In this document: positions 33,371 to 41,302 of the stretch, one piece after another
Position numbering within the stretch: the first letter of the stretch is position 1
How the letters are laid out: every line of letters begins with the position of its first letter
From: Sutcliffiella tianshenii
Lineage (GTDB): Bacteria; Bacillota; Bacilli; Bacillales; Bacillaceae_I
Assembly: GCF_016908565.1 (NCBI RefSeq)
Contig: NZ_JAFBED010000008.1
Coordinates: 1 to 64,000 of the forward strand
Reading direction: 5' to 3'
Length of the DNA: 64,000 nt
Program-made: the position numbers and the translations under genes
Notes under the pieces: model-generated
Databases searched by the model: none
What the model was told of the DNA's origin: nothing
What the model saw: only the letters and a program-made list of their open reading frames with translations

Positions 33371-34871
33371 TTTTGATACACTTGCAGCATACTTTGATGG
33401 CGTCCTGGAAGATGCAGAATCCAAAATGGTCGAAAAACATCTGGAGTTTTGCCCGATGTGCCGGGAAGTGATGGAGGCCTTGAAAAAGGAAGAAGCATTT
33501 CTGGAAGAGGCAGTTCAGGCACCGAAACTCCCTCACGATTTTGATCAGCACGTATTGAAAGATCTGAGTCCTTATGAGAACAAGAAGAAAAAGCAGTCAT
33601 GGAAATATCAGTTCTTGACAGCCTGCAGCATTGTTTTGGCGTTTGGGTTGGGAGCTTCCATGTATCCTCAGCTTAACACTTTATTTGGGGAAGATACGAC
33701 AGTCAGTAATTTAGGGCAACAAAATGAAGAAAAAGCCTTATATAGTGTAGAAGACAATGGGGTGAAAGTTAACATCACTGAAGTCAGTTCAAGCCCGGTT
33801 AAAATTGAGATCTTTTATGAAATAGAGCCTACAGATGAAATGCGGGAAAGATTCAGAGGCAATCTGCTGGATAATGGAGTGAATAATGTTCTGATGTCCA
33901 AAGATTATGAGTTTCCTTCCATTCTCCTTAAAACAGAGAATGGTGACGAAGTTCCTTTTGAAAACCTGGATTTTACGAGCCCGGAAAGTTGGAATGGTTC
34001 AATCATTATGTATCCGCAAGCTCAAACTCCAGATTATTTAGCAGTTGACATTGCAATCAATGAAATACTGGATGAAAAGGGTGATTGGTCTTTTTCGATA
34101 CCTATCGATTTGACTGAATCCAAAAAAGAAACCACAATGCTGAAGTTAGACGATACGCTTGGAATAGAAGGTTTATATCAACTGCAATTACTGGAATGGA
34201 TAGATGCACCGAATGCTAAAATGCTGAAGTTCGAGTCAACATTCTCGGATGCAGAACTGTCTAGGATTCAGAATTCCATGAAGGATCGTGATGAATTTCT
34301 TACCTCTTCAGGTGTCCACCTTTGGCTTGAGCCTATTTATAGCGTGAAAACAGAAGCAGGGAAGAAACTGCCGTACAGTGGTGCTAGCGTATCCTCCACC
34401 AACGGCAATCACTATCTGATGGAAACGGAATTCAGATTAACTGAAAGAGGGGAAAGGCCATCCGAAAATTATAAAGAAAGAGAAAAACATATTTTTGAGT
34501 TGAGCGGATTTTCAGTGAAGGAACCAGTGAATGCACAATTTACACTGGATATTCAACAAGGAACATACATCTTGGACGATAAGTCGACAGATGAATGGAT
34601 TCTTACCGGTTATACTGCAAAATTGGTGGACGGTAACCTGAAAGTGAAGGTGACTGGCAAAAGAGGAATCGAACAAGCAACAACGCTCGGATGGAAGCGA
34701 ACAGGCCAGGATGCTGAGACAATTTATGCCCCGATAAACGATGAGGGAGGATTCGAACTGGAATTTGAAATGCCAAGCGCTGAGGACGGTGTCCAAACAG
34801 TGACCATAGATTTTCTTTCCACCGACAAAACCGTGTTACTTCCTGAACCGATTAAAGTTCCTTTAGATTAA
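33357..34871 (+). CDS. Transmembrane zinc-finger anti-sigma factor
   Basis: A 504-residue protein. The cytoplasmic ZAS domain (about 1-45) has the HLEFCPMC zinc motif (H28, C32, C35). One membrane helix at about 80-102 (FLTACSIVLAFGLGASMY) leads to a large extracellular part with DUF4179-like (about 120-260) and DUF5643-like sequence to the end. It should hold the ECF factor inactive until an envelope signal triggers release, as RsiW-type proteins do. AAAGGAGG precedes the ATG. The large ectodomain presumably does the sensing. Confidence 0.9.
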   Translation: MKCFDFDTLAAYFDGVLEDAESKMVEKHLEFCPMCREVMEALKKEEAFLEEAVQAPKLPHDFDQHVLKDLSPYENKKKKQSWKYQFLTACSIVLAFGLGASMYPQLNTLFGEDTTVSNLGQQNEEKALYSVEDNGVKVNITEVSSSPVKIEIFYEIEPTDEMRERFRGNLLDNGVNNVLMSKDYEFPSILLKTENGDEVPFENLDFTSPESWNGSIIMYPQAQTPDYLAVDIAINEILDEKGDWSFSIPIDLTESKKETTMLKLDDTLGIEGLYQLQLLEWIDAPNAKMLKFESTFSDAELSRIQNSMKDRDEFLTSSGVHLWLEPIYSVKTEAGKKLPYSGASVSSTNGNHYLMETEFRLTERGERPSENYKEREKHIFELSGFSVKEPVNAQFTLDIQQGTYILDDKSTDEWILTGYTAKLVDGNLKVKVTGKRGIEQATTLGWKRTGQDAETIYAPINDEGGFELEFEMPSAEDGVQTVTIDFLSTDKTVLLPEPIKVPLD

Positions 34872-34873
34872 TG

Positions 34874-34923
34874 AAAAAGGCAGAAGTGAACTCCTGAATT
34901 TCAGGTTTGCTTCTGCCTTTTTG
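34874..34923 (+). terminator. Terminator of the sigma/anti-sigma operon
   Basis: AAAAAGGCAGAAG pairs with CTTCTGCCTTTTT, with an inner CTGAA/TTCAG stem, followed by T residues. Confidence 0.9.
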
Positions 34924-35024
34924 TAAATGTTCGCATAATTCAGTGAAAAAAAGGAAGGGAATGGTATAATGGACAGAGAGAAATAAAAAGTCACCGAGAA
35001 CTATTTAAAAGGGTGGAAAATGGA

Positions 35025-37127
35025 ATGATCGAGGAGACAGTGAAGGTTAAAAGTATTTTAGACGGCAACAAGGATGCCTATGATTCTATCATTGAACGAT
35101 ATAAAAACAGACTGTATGCCGTAACTCTCCGGATGGCTGGTTCCGAGGATAAAGCGGAGAGATTGGTGGAAAAAAGTTTCATCACAGCCTATGAAAAGCT
35201 TGCTCTGTATGAAGAGAAGGATTTCTTTTCCGACTGGCTTTATCGCCAGACCCTAACACTCATAAAAGCGGAAGTGGCCTCTTATGGAAAAACCAACCCA
35301 GAGCATTATATACAATTCTACAATCCTCGTTTTCTTGAGATAGAAGAAGCGATTGCAAATCTTGAAAGTAAAAACCGCTTTGAATTCCTGCTTCACCATG
35401 CGCTTGCAGAAACACCTGAAAAGCTTGCAGTGTTCCTGGATGAACAGGTAGAGGACATCAAGTGGAGATACCAGCAATCCCTAAAGGCAATAAGGGAAAG
35501 ACTGTTAGAGTTTGATCCTGAGACGAGCAGTGAAGAATGCTTTTCTTTCGATGAGCTTATTCAATATTTTGATGAAGTTCTTATGGAAGGGGGAAAAGAA
35601 AAAGTCGAGGATCATCTGGAATTCTGTCCTTCCTGCAGGGAAATCCTGACAAGCTTGAAGGCGGAGAAAAAGGGCTTGGAGGATGTCATCCATACACCGA
35701 AACTGGATGATGCTTTCAATAGGAGAGTTTTGAATAAACTTACCCCTTATGTGAAAAAGGTGCCAAAGCATCGCACCTGGAAATACCAGCTTGGTGTGAT
35801 AGGGATCATGGCTGCAGTTTTCATGATCGGTGCCGTTGTGGTGCCTAACCTGAAGCCTTTGGCGAATAAAGTGGCTGCTTACATAGAGTATGGCACCATC
35901 TACAACGTCTGGACGGAAGGCACGTATAAGGCAACGGATGAAGATTTGTCGTTTGAAGTTAAGAGTGTGGATATCGATCCATTACATATGGTGGTCTATT
36001 ATGAGGCAAGAAGGAAGGACAAGTTAATCCGAAATTTTGTGGATTTTGATATTTTCGAGCCTAATGCCGTGCAGCTTGTCGATGAAAACGGTAAGAAATA
36101 TCCGATTGAAGTGACACAGCCGATGGGCAGCATGTTCTATACACCACCTCAGGGTAATGAAGCAGACAATCACCAATCCTTTGTTATAAGGGCTATAGAG
36201 GAGGAAAAACTGCCGGATAAGTTTAAGCTCAAGTTCAAACTCCGAAGAATGCAAGGCATTACAGGAAACTGGGAAGTGGAAGTGCCGATCAGGTATGACA
36301 AAGTGGAGAATAACCTTAAGGTTGTGGAATTGAATGAGGTGAAGGAGATCGATGGAAAGATAGAGATCGAGTTCCTCACGATGATCTATGGAAAGCATGG
36401 AAGCAGGTTGACATACAACGTCAGATTGAAAGAGGGAGAAAAAAAACGACTGGAAAATCTCTTGAAGGAAACAAGAGAAGGAGATCCTGTTCTTGAGCGC
36501 TATCAATACGCCTACGCGGATATTCAATTGATGAATCAGGAAGGACAATATATGGTTCCGCTCTACTATCACTCCCAGTTGATGGAATGGACACCTGGTG
36601 AAAGGATCACCCAGGACTACTCGCTTTATCATTTTGACTATGAAAATTATCAGAATCTCGGCAAAACAGAGAGTAATGGCCCCTACTTCGCCGATGTCAG
36701 AAATATTCATTACAACGAGCCTTCATTTGTCTCACTATCCCTGCCTTTGGAGGAAGCTGAAAACAAACCGCTCAATATCGAACTGGAAGGTTTGACACTG
36801 AAGGATCTGACTGTAAGGCCAAAAGAAAATGGGGAAGATGACAGAAGCTATCAGATTCTCATAAATGCAGTTAGGAATAAGGGCGAAAGCGAAAAGCAGT
36901 ATCATTGGAATGTAGTGGGAGAAAACGGGGAGTATCTGGAGTTGCATTATATGGGTAATCATATACCTCCAGACATACAAGGGGAATTTGAGTTGTTCAA
37001 TGCGGAAATCTTCCCCAGAGACATCCAGAAAGAGATGGATAAAGTCACTCTTCAGGCAGAAGGTGCCTATAATTTTTACATGTTTGATGAAGGTGAATTA
37101 AGAATTCCGTTGTTTGAAGAGGAGTAG
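35025..37127 (+). CDS. Fused sigma-like / transmembrane anti-sigma protein
   Basis: A 700-residue single chain that matches the two preceding products end to end. Residues about 5-85 correspond to sigma region 2 (YKNRLYAVTLRMAGSEDKAE, SFITAYEKLALYE, DFFSDWLYRQT) and about 115-160 to a decayed region 4. Then comes a zinc anti-sigma domain with HLEFCPSC (about 197-204), one membrane helix (about 252-275) and a large ectodomain like that of the 33357 protein. The region 4 helix-turn-helix and the basic 2.4 segment are not recognisable, so the sigma part may no longer bind promoters. GGGTGG lies eight bases before ATG 35025; GTG 35013 is an alternative. It probably arose by duplication and fusion. 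Confidence 0.85.
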   Translation: MIEETVKVKSILDGNKDAYDSIIERYKNRLYAVTLRMAGSEDKAERLVEKSFITAYEKLALYEEKDFFSDWLYRQTLTLIKAEVASYGKTNPEHYIQFYNPRFLEIEEAIANLESKNRFEFLLHHALAETPEKLAVFLDEQVEDIKWRYQQSLKAIRERLLEFDPETSSEECFSFDELIQYFDEVLMEGGKEKVEDHLEFCPSCREILTSLKAEKKGLEDVIHTPKLDDAFNRRVLNKLTPYVKKVPKHRTWKYQLGVIGIMAAVFMIGAVVVPNLKPLANKVAAYIEYGTIYNVWTEGTYKATDEDLSFEVKSVDIDPLHMVVYYEARRKDKLIRNFVDFDIFEPNAVQLVDENGKKYPIEVTQPMGSMFYTPPQGNEADNHQSFVIRAIEEEKLPDKFKLKFKLRRMQGITGNWEVEVPIRYDKVENNLKVVELNEVKEIDGKIEIEFLTMIYGKHGSRLTYNVRLKEGEKKRLENLLKETREGDPVLERYQYAYADIQLMNQEGQYMVPLYYHSQLMEWTPGERITQDYSLYHFDYENYQNLGKTESNGPYFADVRNIHYNEPSFVSLSLPLEEAENKPLNIELEGLTLKDLTVRPKENGEDDRSYQILINAVRNKGESEKQYHWNVVGENGEYLELHYMGNHIPPDIQGEFELFNAEIFPRDIQKEMDKVTLQAEGAYNFYMFDEGELRIPLFEEE

Positions 37128-37143
37128 AATAAGGCTGAAGCTG

Positions 37144-37180
37144 AAAAAACCGGTTATCTTTTTAACCGGTTTTTCCATTT
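37144..37180 (+). terminator. Rho-independent terminator
   Basis: AAAAACCGGTT pairs with AACCGGTTTTT around a short T-rich loop; more T follow. Confidence 0.88.
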
Positions 37181-37308
37181 TTTTAGGGATACAACGTGGT
37201 TGATGAAAATAAGGAAACACTTCACAGTTTACAGGTTGGATAAAATTATGTATATTATGTTTAAGTGTTTAAACATTTAAATTTATAAACAGAAAGGTTG
37301 AAAAATAG

Positions 37309-38088
37309 ATGAATAATCAAACGGTATTAATAACCGGTGCTTCTAATGGGATCGGAAAAGAGCTTGCTTACCATTTTGCCAAGGATAAGTACTCCTTGAT
37401 TTTAGTAGCAAGAAGTGAAGATAAACTGGAAATGCTCGCAGCAGAGCTAAGGGAGAAATACGCGGTCGAAGTAATAGTGAAAGCTAAAGACATTTCCCAG
37501 GAGGCTGCCATCCACCAGTTGGCACAAGAGCTGAAGGACGATGATGTAAAGGTGGATGTACTGGTAAACAATGCAGGATACGGGTTATATGGTGATTTCG
37601 TTGAGACGGATATAAACGACGAACTTGGCATGATCGACTTGAATGTCCGGAGCCTTACACTTCTGTCAAAACTGTTTTTACCTGGGATGCTAGAGAGGGA
37701 CCGTGGTGGCATTCTGAATGTGGCATCTGTAGCGGCTTTCATGCCCGGACCATTCATGGCCGTATATTATGCGACGAAAGCATATGTCCTTTCCTTTTCA
37801 GAAGCATTGGCAAATGAAGTGAAAGGAACAAATGTTACAGTGTCTGCCCTATGTCCTGGTCCTACTGAAACAGGCTTTGGTGACAGGGCAGATATAGGTA
37901 AATCCAAGCTGTTCGATGGTTCCTTGTCATCTGCGGCTAGTGTTGCACAAGTGGCATATCAGGAGTTCAAAAAGGGAAAAGTGATTGTGGTGCCAGGAAT
38001 GCAAAACAAATTCCTTACTAAACTGATCCGGTTCCTTCCAAGAAAAGCAGTAACCGATATTGTCCGGAGCGTGCAGGCAAAAAAGTAG
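37309..38088 (+). CDS. Short-chain dehydrogenase/reductase
   Basis: A 259-residue classical SDR with TGASNGIG (cofactor site), VNNAGYG, the catalytic Ser in NVASVAAF and Y-x-x-x-K in AVYYATKAYVLSFSEAL. The C-terminal part has a basic RFLPRKAVTDIVRSVQ segment. Substrate unknown; the group includes DltE-like reductases. An A-rich leader with GAAAGGTTG lies before the ATG. Single gene, followed by an ArsR-type regulator 70 bases later. Confidence 0.9.
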   Translation: MNNQTVLITGASNGIGKELAYHFAKDKYSLILVARSEDKLEMLAAELREKYAVEVIVKAKDISQEAAIHQLAQELKDDDVKVDVLVNNAGYGLYGDFVETDINDELGMIDLNVRSLTLLSKLFLPGMLERDRGGILNVASVAAFMPGPFMAVYYATKAYVLSFSEALANEVKGTNVTVSALCPGPTETGFGDRADIGKSKLFDGSLSSAASVAQVAYQEFKKGKVIVVPGMQNKFLTKLIRFLPRKAVTDIVRSVQAKK

Positions 38089-38158
38089 AAGATAATGTCC
38101 GAAGCTGCCAATTTCTTGGTATACTATTGGCAAAGATGCAGGATGAGGGTGTTGGAAT

Positions 38159-38461
38159 ATGAATCAACGTGCTATTCAAACTTTCCGGGATTGTATCCCT
38201 TTATTTCAGGTGCTTGCCGATGAAGCGAGACAGGATATCATCCTTCTGCTTGCTGAACAGGAATCACTTACCGTAAATGAGATAGCGGAGAGTTCCCGGT
38301 TATCAAGGCCGGCAATCTCCCATCATTTGAAAATATTAAGAGACAATAAGCTGGTTTCCATCGAACAGAAGGGGACTCAGCGGATCTATTCCCTGACCCT
38401 GGATACCTCGGTCCTTATGCTGAAAAACTTGATCGAGCTTGTGGAAGAGGAATGTTTATAG
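38159..38461 (+). CDS. ArsR-family helix-turn-helix regulator
   Basis: A 100-residue winged-helix protein. LFQVLADEARQDIILLLAEQ, LTVNEIAESSRLSRPAISHH (recognition helix) and LKILRDNKLVSIEQKGTQRIY are the ArsR signature. The usual Cys metal ligands (ELCVC) are absent, as ALSRPAIS replaces them, so the effector is unlikely to be a thiophilic metal. It lies just downstream of the SDR gene and may regulate it. A terminator follows. Confidence 0.9.
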   Translation: MNQRAIQTFRDCIPLFQVLADEARQDIILLLAEQESLTVNEIAESSRLSRPAISHHLKILRDNKLVSIEQKGTQRIYSLTLDTSVLMLKNLIELVEEECL

Positions 38462-38466
38462 TTAGA

Positions 38467-38497
38467 GCCGCAATTTTTATTGCGGTTTTTTATTTTG
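38467..38497 (+). terminator. Rho-independent terminator
   Basis: CCGCAAT pairs with ATTGCGG around three to four T, followed by a T run. Confidence 0.85.
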
Positions 38498-38565
38498 TTT
38501 TTGTGGACACTTAAATAACGCGTGTCCATTCTCACGTCGGTGTATTTTCACACCCTGGTTATAAG

Positions 38566-39042
38566 TTTAATGAAGGAATCAAAAGACATGAATGATGACC
38601 TCACTCGCGGTTTTTGAACGTAGTGGGGGAATCAATGTGCATGATTGATTCCCTCACCCCCTGTTTTGAATCGTAGTGGGGGAATCAAAAGGCATGAATG
38701 ATTGCCTCACCCCCTGTTTTTAATCGTAGTGAGGGAATCAAAAGGCATGAATGATTCCCTCACCCCCTGTTTTTAATCGTAGTGGGGGAATCAAAAGGCA
38801 TGAATGATTGCCTCACTCCCTGTTTTTACTCGTAGTGAGGGAATCAAAAGGCATGAATGATTGCCTCTCTCCCTGTTTTTACTCGTAGTGAGGGAATCAA
38901 AAGGCATGAATGATTGCCTCACCCCCTGTTTTTGATCATAGTGAAGGAATCAAACGGCATGAATGATGACCTCACTCGCGGTTTTTGATTGTAGTGAGGG
39001 AATAAAAAGGCATGAACGATGACCTCATTCACTGGTTTCCGA
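38566..39042 (+). repeat. Nine tandem 53-bp repeats with an internal hairpin
   Basis: The motif CGTAGTGaggGAATCA recurs with an exact 53-base period at 38619, 38672, 38725, 38778, 38831, 38884, 38937 and 38990, with a diverged first copy at 38566. In the copy at 38725, GTGAGGGAATCA and TGATTCCCTCAC form a perfect 12-bp stem around the loop AAAGGCATGAA; most copies keep the loop and part of the stem, sometimes with TTG instead of TTC. The outer copies are the most diverged. A decayed tenth copy may lie near 39043-39095. There are no unique spacers and no cas genes. Confidence 0.95.
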
Positions 39043-39105
39043 GGAGAGAAGGCGTCATTTGGCATGACTGATTGGTTATCTTACTGCCACATGGGAATCA
39101 AATTC

Positions 39106-39134
39106 GTTACACGGTTAAAAGTAAGCGCTATAAT
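39106..39134 (+). promoter_or_regulatory. SDR promoter with cre-like site
   Basis: A perfect TATAAT (39129-39134) has a GTTACA -35 seventeen bases upstream. Overlapping the -10 is AGTAAGCGCTATAA, which keeps the AAGCGCT core of CcpA cre sites with mismatches in the outer arms, so carbon-catabolite control is possible. Confidence 0.5.
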
Positions 39135-39170
39135 AAAAGTAGATACATACTTTTGAAAGGACGTGTACAT

Positions 39171-39956
39171 ATGGAATTGAATCTAAAAGGGAAAAGGGCG
39201 CTGGTGCTTGCATCAAGCCAAGGATTGGGCAAGGCGATTGCGGCATCTTTTGTGAATGAAGGGGTAAATGTGGTTCTTGCCAGCCGGAATGCGGAAAAAC
39301 TGAATGAAGTCCAAGCTGAACTCGAAAACCTGCAGGGTGGTCAGGTGAGGTATATCCAGACAGATATTACACAACCTGATCAAATTAAACAAGCTGTGGA
39401 GCATACGATAGATTCTTTTGGACAATTGGACATCCTGATAAATAACGCTGGCGGCCCACCTGCAGGTACGTTTGAGCAGATAACGGATGAGCAGTGGCAG
39501 CAATCTTTTGAATTGAACCTATTAAGCTATGTGAGAATGATTCGTGAGGCATTGCCGCATTTAAAGAAAAATGGTGGGAAGATTATCAATATAGCGTCAT
39601 CGTCCATTAAAGAGCCGATTCCAGGTCTGCTTTTATCCAATACGTTCCGGACAGGGATTGTCGGAATGACGAAAACGTTGGCTAGTGAGCTTGCGAAGGA
39701 CCGTATCCTCATCAACACGGTGGCTCCAGGCAGGATAGCTACGGACAGAGTTGCGTTCTTGGATGAAGTCAACGCAGAAAAGCAAGGGATCACAAAGAGT
39801 GAAATGGAAGAGAAAATGAAAAATACAATTCCCCTTGGTCGATACGGGGAGCCGGAAGAGTTCGCTAAAGTCGTTACTTTCCTTGTATCTGACGCGAACA
39901 GCTATATGACCGGTAGCTCCTTCCTTGTGGATGGCGGCATGGTCAAATCGATCTAA
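39171..39956 (+). CDS. SDR-family protein lacking the usual Tyr-Lys pair
   Basis: A 261-residue Rossmann-fold SDR with SSQGLGKAIA, INNAGGPPAG, IASSSIKEP and the C-terminal YMTGSSFLVDGG typical of FabG relatives. Where YxxxK is expected the sequence reads LSNTFRTGIVGMTKTLASEL, so both catalytic residues appear replaced. Related sequences with LSN-x-x-R in this place are a known divergent SDR group (recollection). ATG 39171 has GAAAGGA upstream and a clear promoter before it. Enzymatic activity is uncertain. Confidence 0.85.
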   Translation: MELNLKGKRALVLASSQGLGKAIAASFVNEGVNVVLASRNAEKLNEVQAELENLQGGQVRYIQTDITQPDQIKQAVEHTIDSFGQLDILINNAGGPPAGTFEQITDEQWQQSFELNLLSYVRMIREALPHLKKNGGKIINIASSSIKEPIPGLLLSNTFRTGIVGMTKTLASELAKDRILINTVAPGRIATDRVAFLDEVNAEKQGITKSEMEEKMKNTIPLGRYGEPEEFAKVVTFLVSDANSYMTGSSFLVDGGMVKSI

Positions 39957-39984
39957 CGATGAAGAGAAGGGAAAATAGAAGTAG

Positions 39985-40599
39985 ATGAAACATTTATTAC
40001 TGCTCGTTGTCATAGGTTTTGCAATCGGGATTGTTCTTGGCTTCATGAATATTTCCTTTAATTTCTGGATTTTTGTTGGCTTGCTCGTTGTGGCATTTTT
40101 TGTTTTATCCTTGCAGGATATCCGCTTCATGTTTCTATCGAAAGATGTGAAAAAGATGGAAAAGTATTTAATCAAGAAAAAGCATGAGCCTTATTATGGC
40201 TTCATTTTGGAGCTGGCTAACGGAAATCTGCCTGAGGCGAAGAAGCAGTTGGAAGACCTTGAAAAGAAGTGGAAGGGCAAAAAGACTGCCATATTCCGGG
40301 CTCAGTATTATCTCCGTGTCGGAAATATAGTAAGGGCGAAAGAGGAAGCGGAATTAATCGAGCAGCCTGATATGAAGAACTATGTGCTTGCCGCCATTGC
40401 TGCAATGGAAAAAGATGATGCAAAGGTGGAAGCCCTGAAGCCTGCACTTAAAAAGGAATGGATGAGGCATGTCATTGAAACAGAGAGAGCCATAAATAAG
40501 AAAAACCTCTCCGTGGCAAAAGAAAAAAAAGAAAAGGCATTAGCATCTACAAAAGGACTGCAGTATTTTATGATCTTTAAAGAATATGAAAATCTATAA
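39985..40599 (+). CDS. Membrane-anchored helical-repeat protein, unknown
   Basis: A 204-residue protein with two N-terminal membrane helices (LLLLVVIGFAIGIVLGF and FWIFVGLLVVAFFVLSL) and a Lys/Glu-rich cytoplasmic part organised as TPR-like helical pairs (ANGNLPEAKKQLEDLEKKW, RVGNIVRAKEEAELIEQ). It starts 28 bases after the SDR stop and is probably in the same transcript. Function unknown; the TPR-like part suggests protein binding. Confidence 0.72.
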   Translation: MKHLLLLVVIGFAIGIVLGFMNISFNFWIFVGLLVVAFFVLSLQDIRFMFLSKDVKKMEKYLIKKKHEPYYGFILELANGNLPEAKKQLEDLEKKWKGKKTAIFRAQYYLRVGNIVRAKEEAELIEQPDMKNYVLAAIAAMEKDDAKVEALKPALKKEWMRHVIETERAINKKNLSVAKEKKEKALASTKGLQYFMIFKEYENL

Positions 40600-40680
40600 C
40601 TTGACAGGGAAGGTTATTCGACTTTACACTTAAAATAGTTGATAGTTATTAGAAAATTTTCAGTATTGAGGAAAATGCAG

Positions 40681-41121
40681 ATGGTCTTAGCTCTAGAACG
40701 CAGAATTGGAAAATATGCCGTGCTGCTCTCGATGAGTACGGAAAAGGATGAATTTATTTTTACTCTTCCAGAGCATTGGGGTACTTGTGTAGGAAAAGTC
40801 GGATCGATGGATTCCCAAAAGGTGGTTGCTGCAATAGAAACGGCAGCCAAAAGGGAAGGAATCATCAAATCGGATGGCTATAGGGAAACACATGCACTCT
40901 ATCATGCTATCATGGATGCCTTGAGTGGCGTGACACGTGGCCAGGTTCAGCTTGGATCTGTGATGCGCACGGTCGGCCTCAGGTTTGCAGTGGTAAGGGG
41001 AAACCCGTATGAAGAGGTGGAAGAGGGCGACTGGATTGCAGTTGCGCTATATGGGACAATTGGTGCTCCAGTACGAGGATCGGAGCATGAGACAATTGGA
41101 CTTGGCATCAATCACATTTAA
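40681..41121 (+). CDS. hutP: Hut operon regulatory protein HutP
   Basis: HutP is an RNA-binding antiterminator that, with L-histidine and Mg2+, lets transcription pass the terminator before hutH. The 146-residue protein has the conserved [11 protein letters not shown] start, [18 protein letters not shown]-type and [16 protein letters not shown] segments with the His metal ligands, and ends GLGINHI as in B. subtilis. ATG 40681 has GAGG nine bases upstream. TTGACA at 40601 may be its -35, but the -10 is unclear. Confidence 0.95.
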   Translation: MVLALERRIGKYAVLLSMSTEKDEFIFTLPEHWGTCVGKVGSMDSQKVVAAIETAAKREGIIKSDGYRETHALYHAIMDALSGVTRGQVQLGSVMRTVGLRFAVVRGNPYEEVEEGDWIAVALYGTIGAPVRGSEHETIGLGINHI

Positions 41122-41153
41122 ATATTGACTATGCCCATAGTTGCTGATTTATA

Positions 41154-41207
41154 GGGGGCTGTACTTTAATGAACGTTTATTAAAGTGCGGCCCTCTTTTG
41201 TGTTTTT
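41154..41207 (+). promoter_or_regulatory. HutP-controlled attenuator/terminator
   Basis: GGGGGCTGTACTTTAAT (41154-41170) pairs with ATTAAAGTGCGGCCCTC (41179-41195) around an eight-base loop and is followed by a T-rich tract, all between hutP and hutH. B. subtilis has a HutP-dependent terminator in the same place. UAG triplets occur just upstream (near 41138 and 41152), but not in a perfect four-base-spaced array. Confidence 0.8.
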
Positions 41208-41233
41208 TATTGATTAGGAGAGGGATGATTTTT

Positions 41234-41296
41234 GTGATTATATTGAATGGGCAATCTTTGACCTTGGAGAAAATGAAGGCGATTTTGTTTGATTAG
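41234..41296 (+). pseudogene. hutH: 5' segment of hutH cut off by an amber codon
   Basis: From GTG 41234 the frame reads MIILNGQSLTLEKMKAILFD and then TAG at 41294-41296. It aligns with the HutH N terminus (LDGSSLTTADAQRVLFDFEE in B. subtilis, from memory), with the stop at the residue after LFD. The same frame continues directly into the rest of HutH. AGGAGAGGG lies nine bases before the GTG. Confidence 0.8.
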
Positions 41297-41302
41297 GAGA
41301 AG

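Noticed and set aside
38566-39042. CRISPR array
   Set aside because: Units repeat in full with a 53-bp period and have no unique spacers; no cas genes are nearby.
41294-41296. Pyrrolysine or other recoded UAG in hutH
   Set aside because: No known recoding signal is visible, HutH does not use pyrrolysine, and such systems are not expected in this group. A mutation, re-initiation or sequencing error is simpler.
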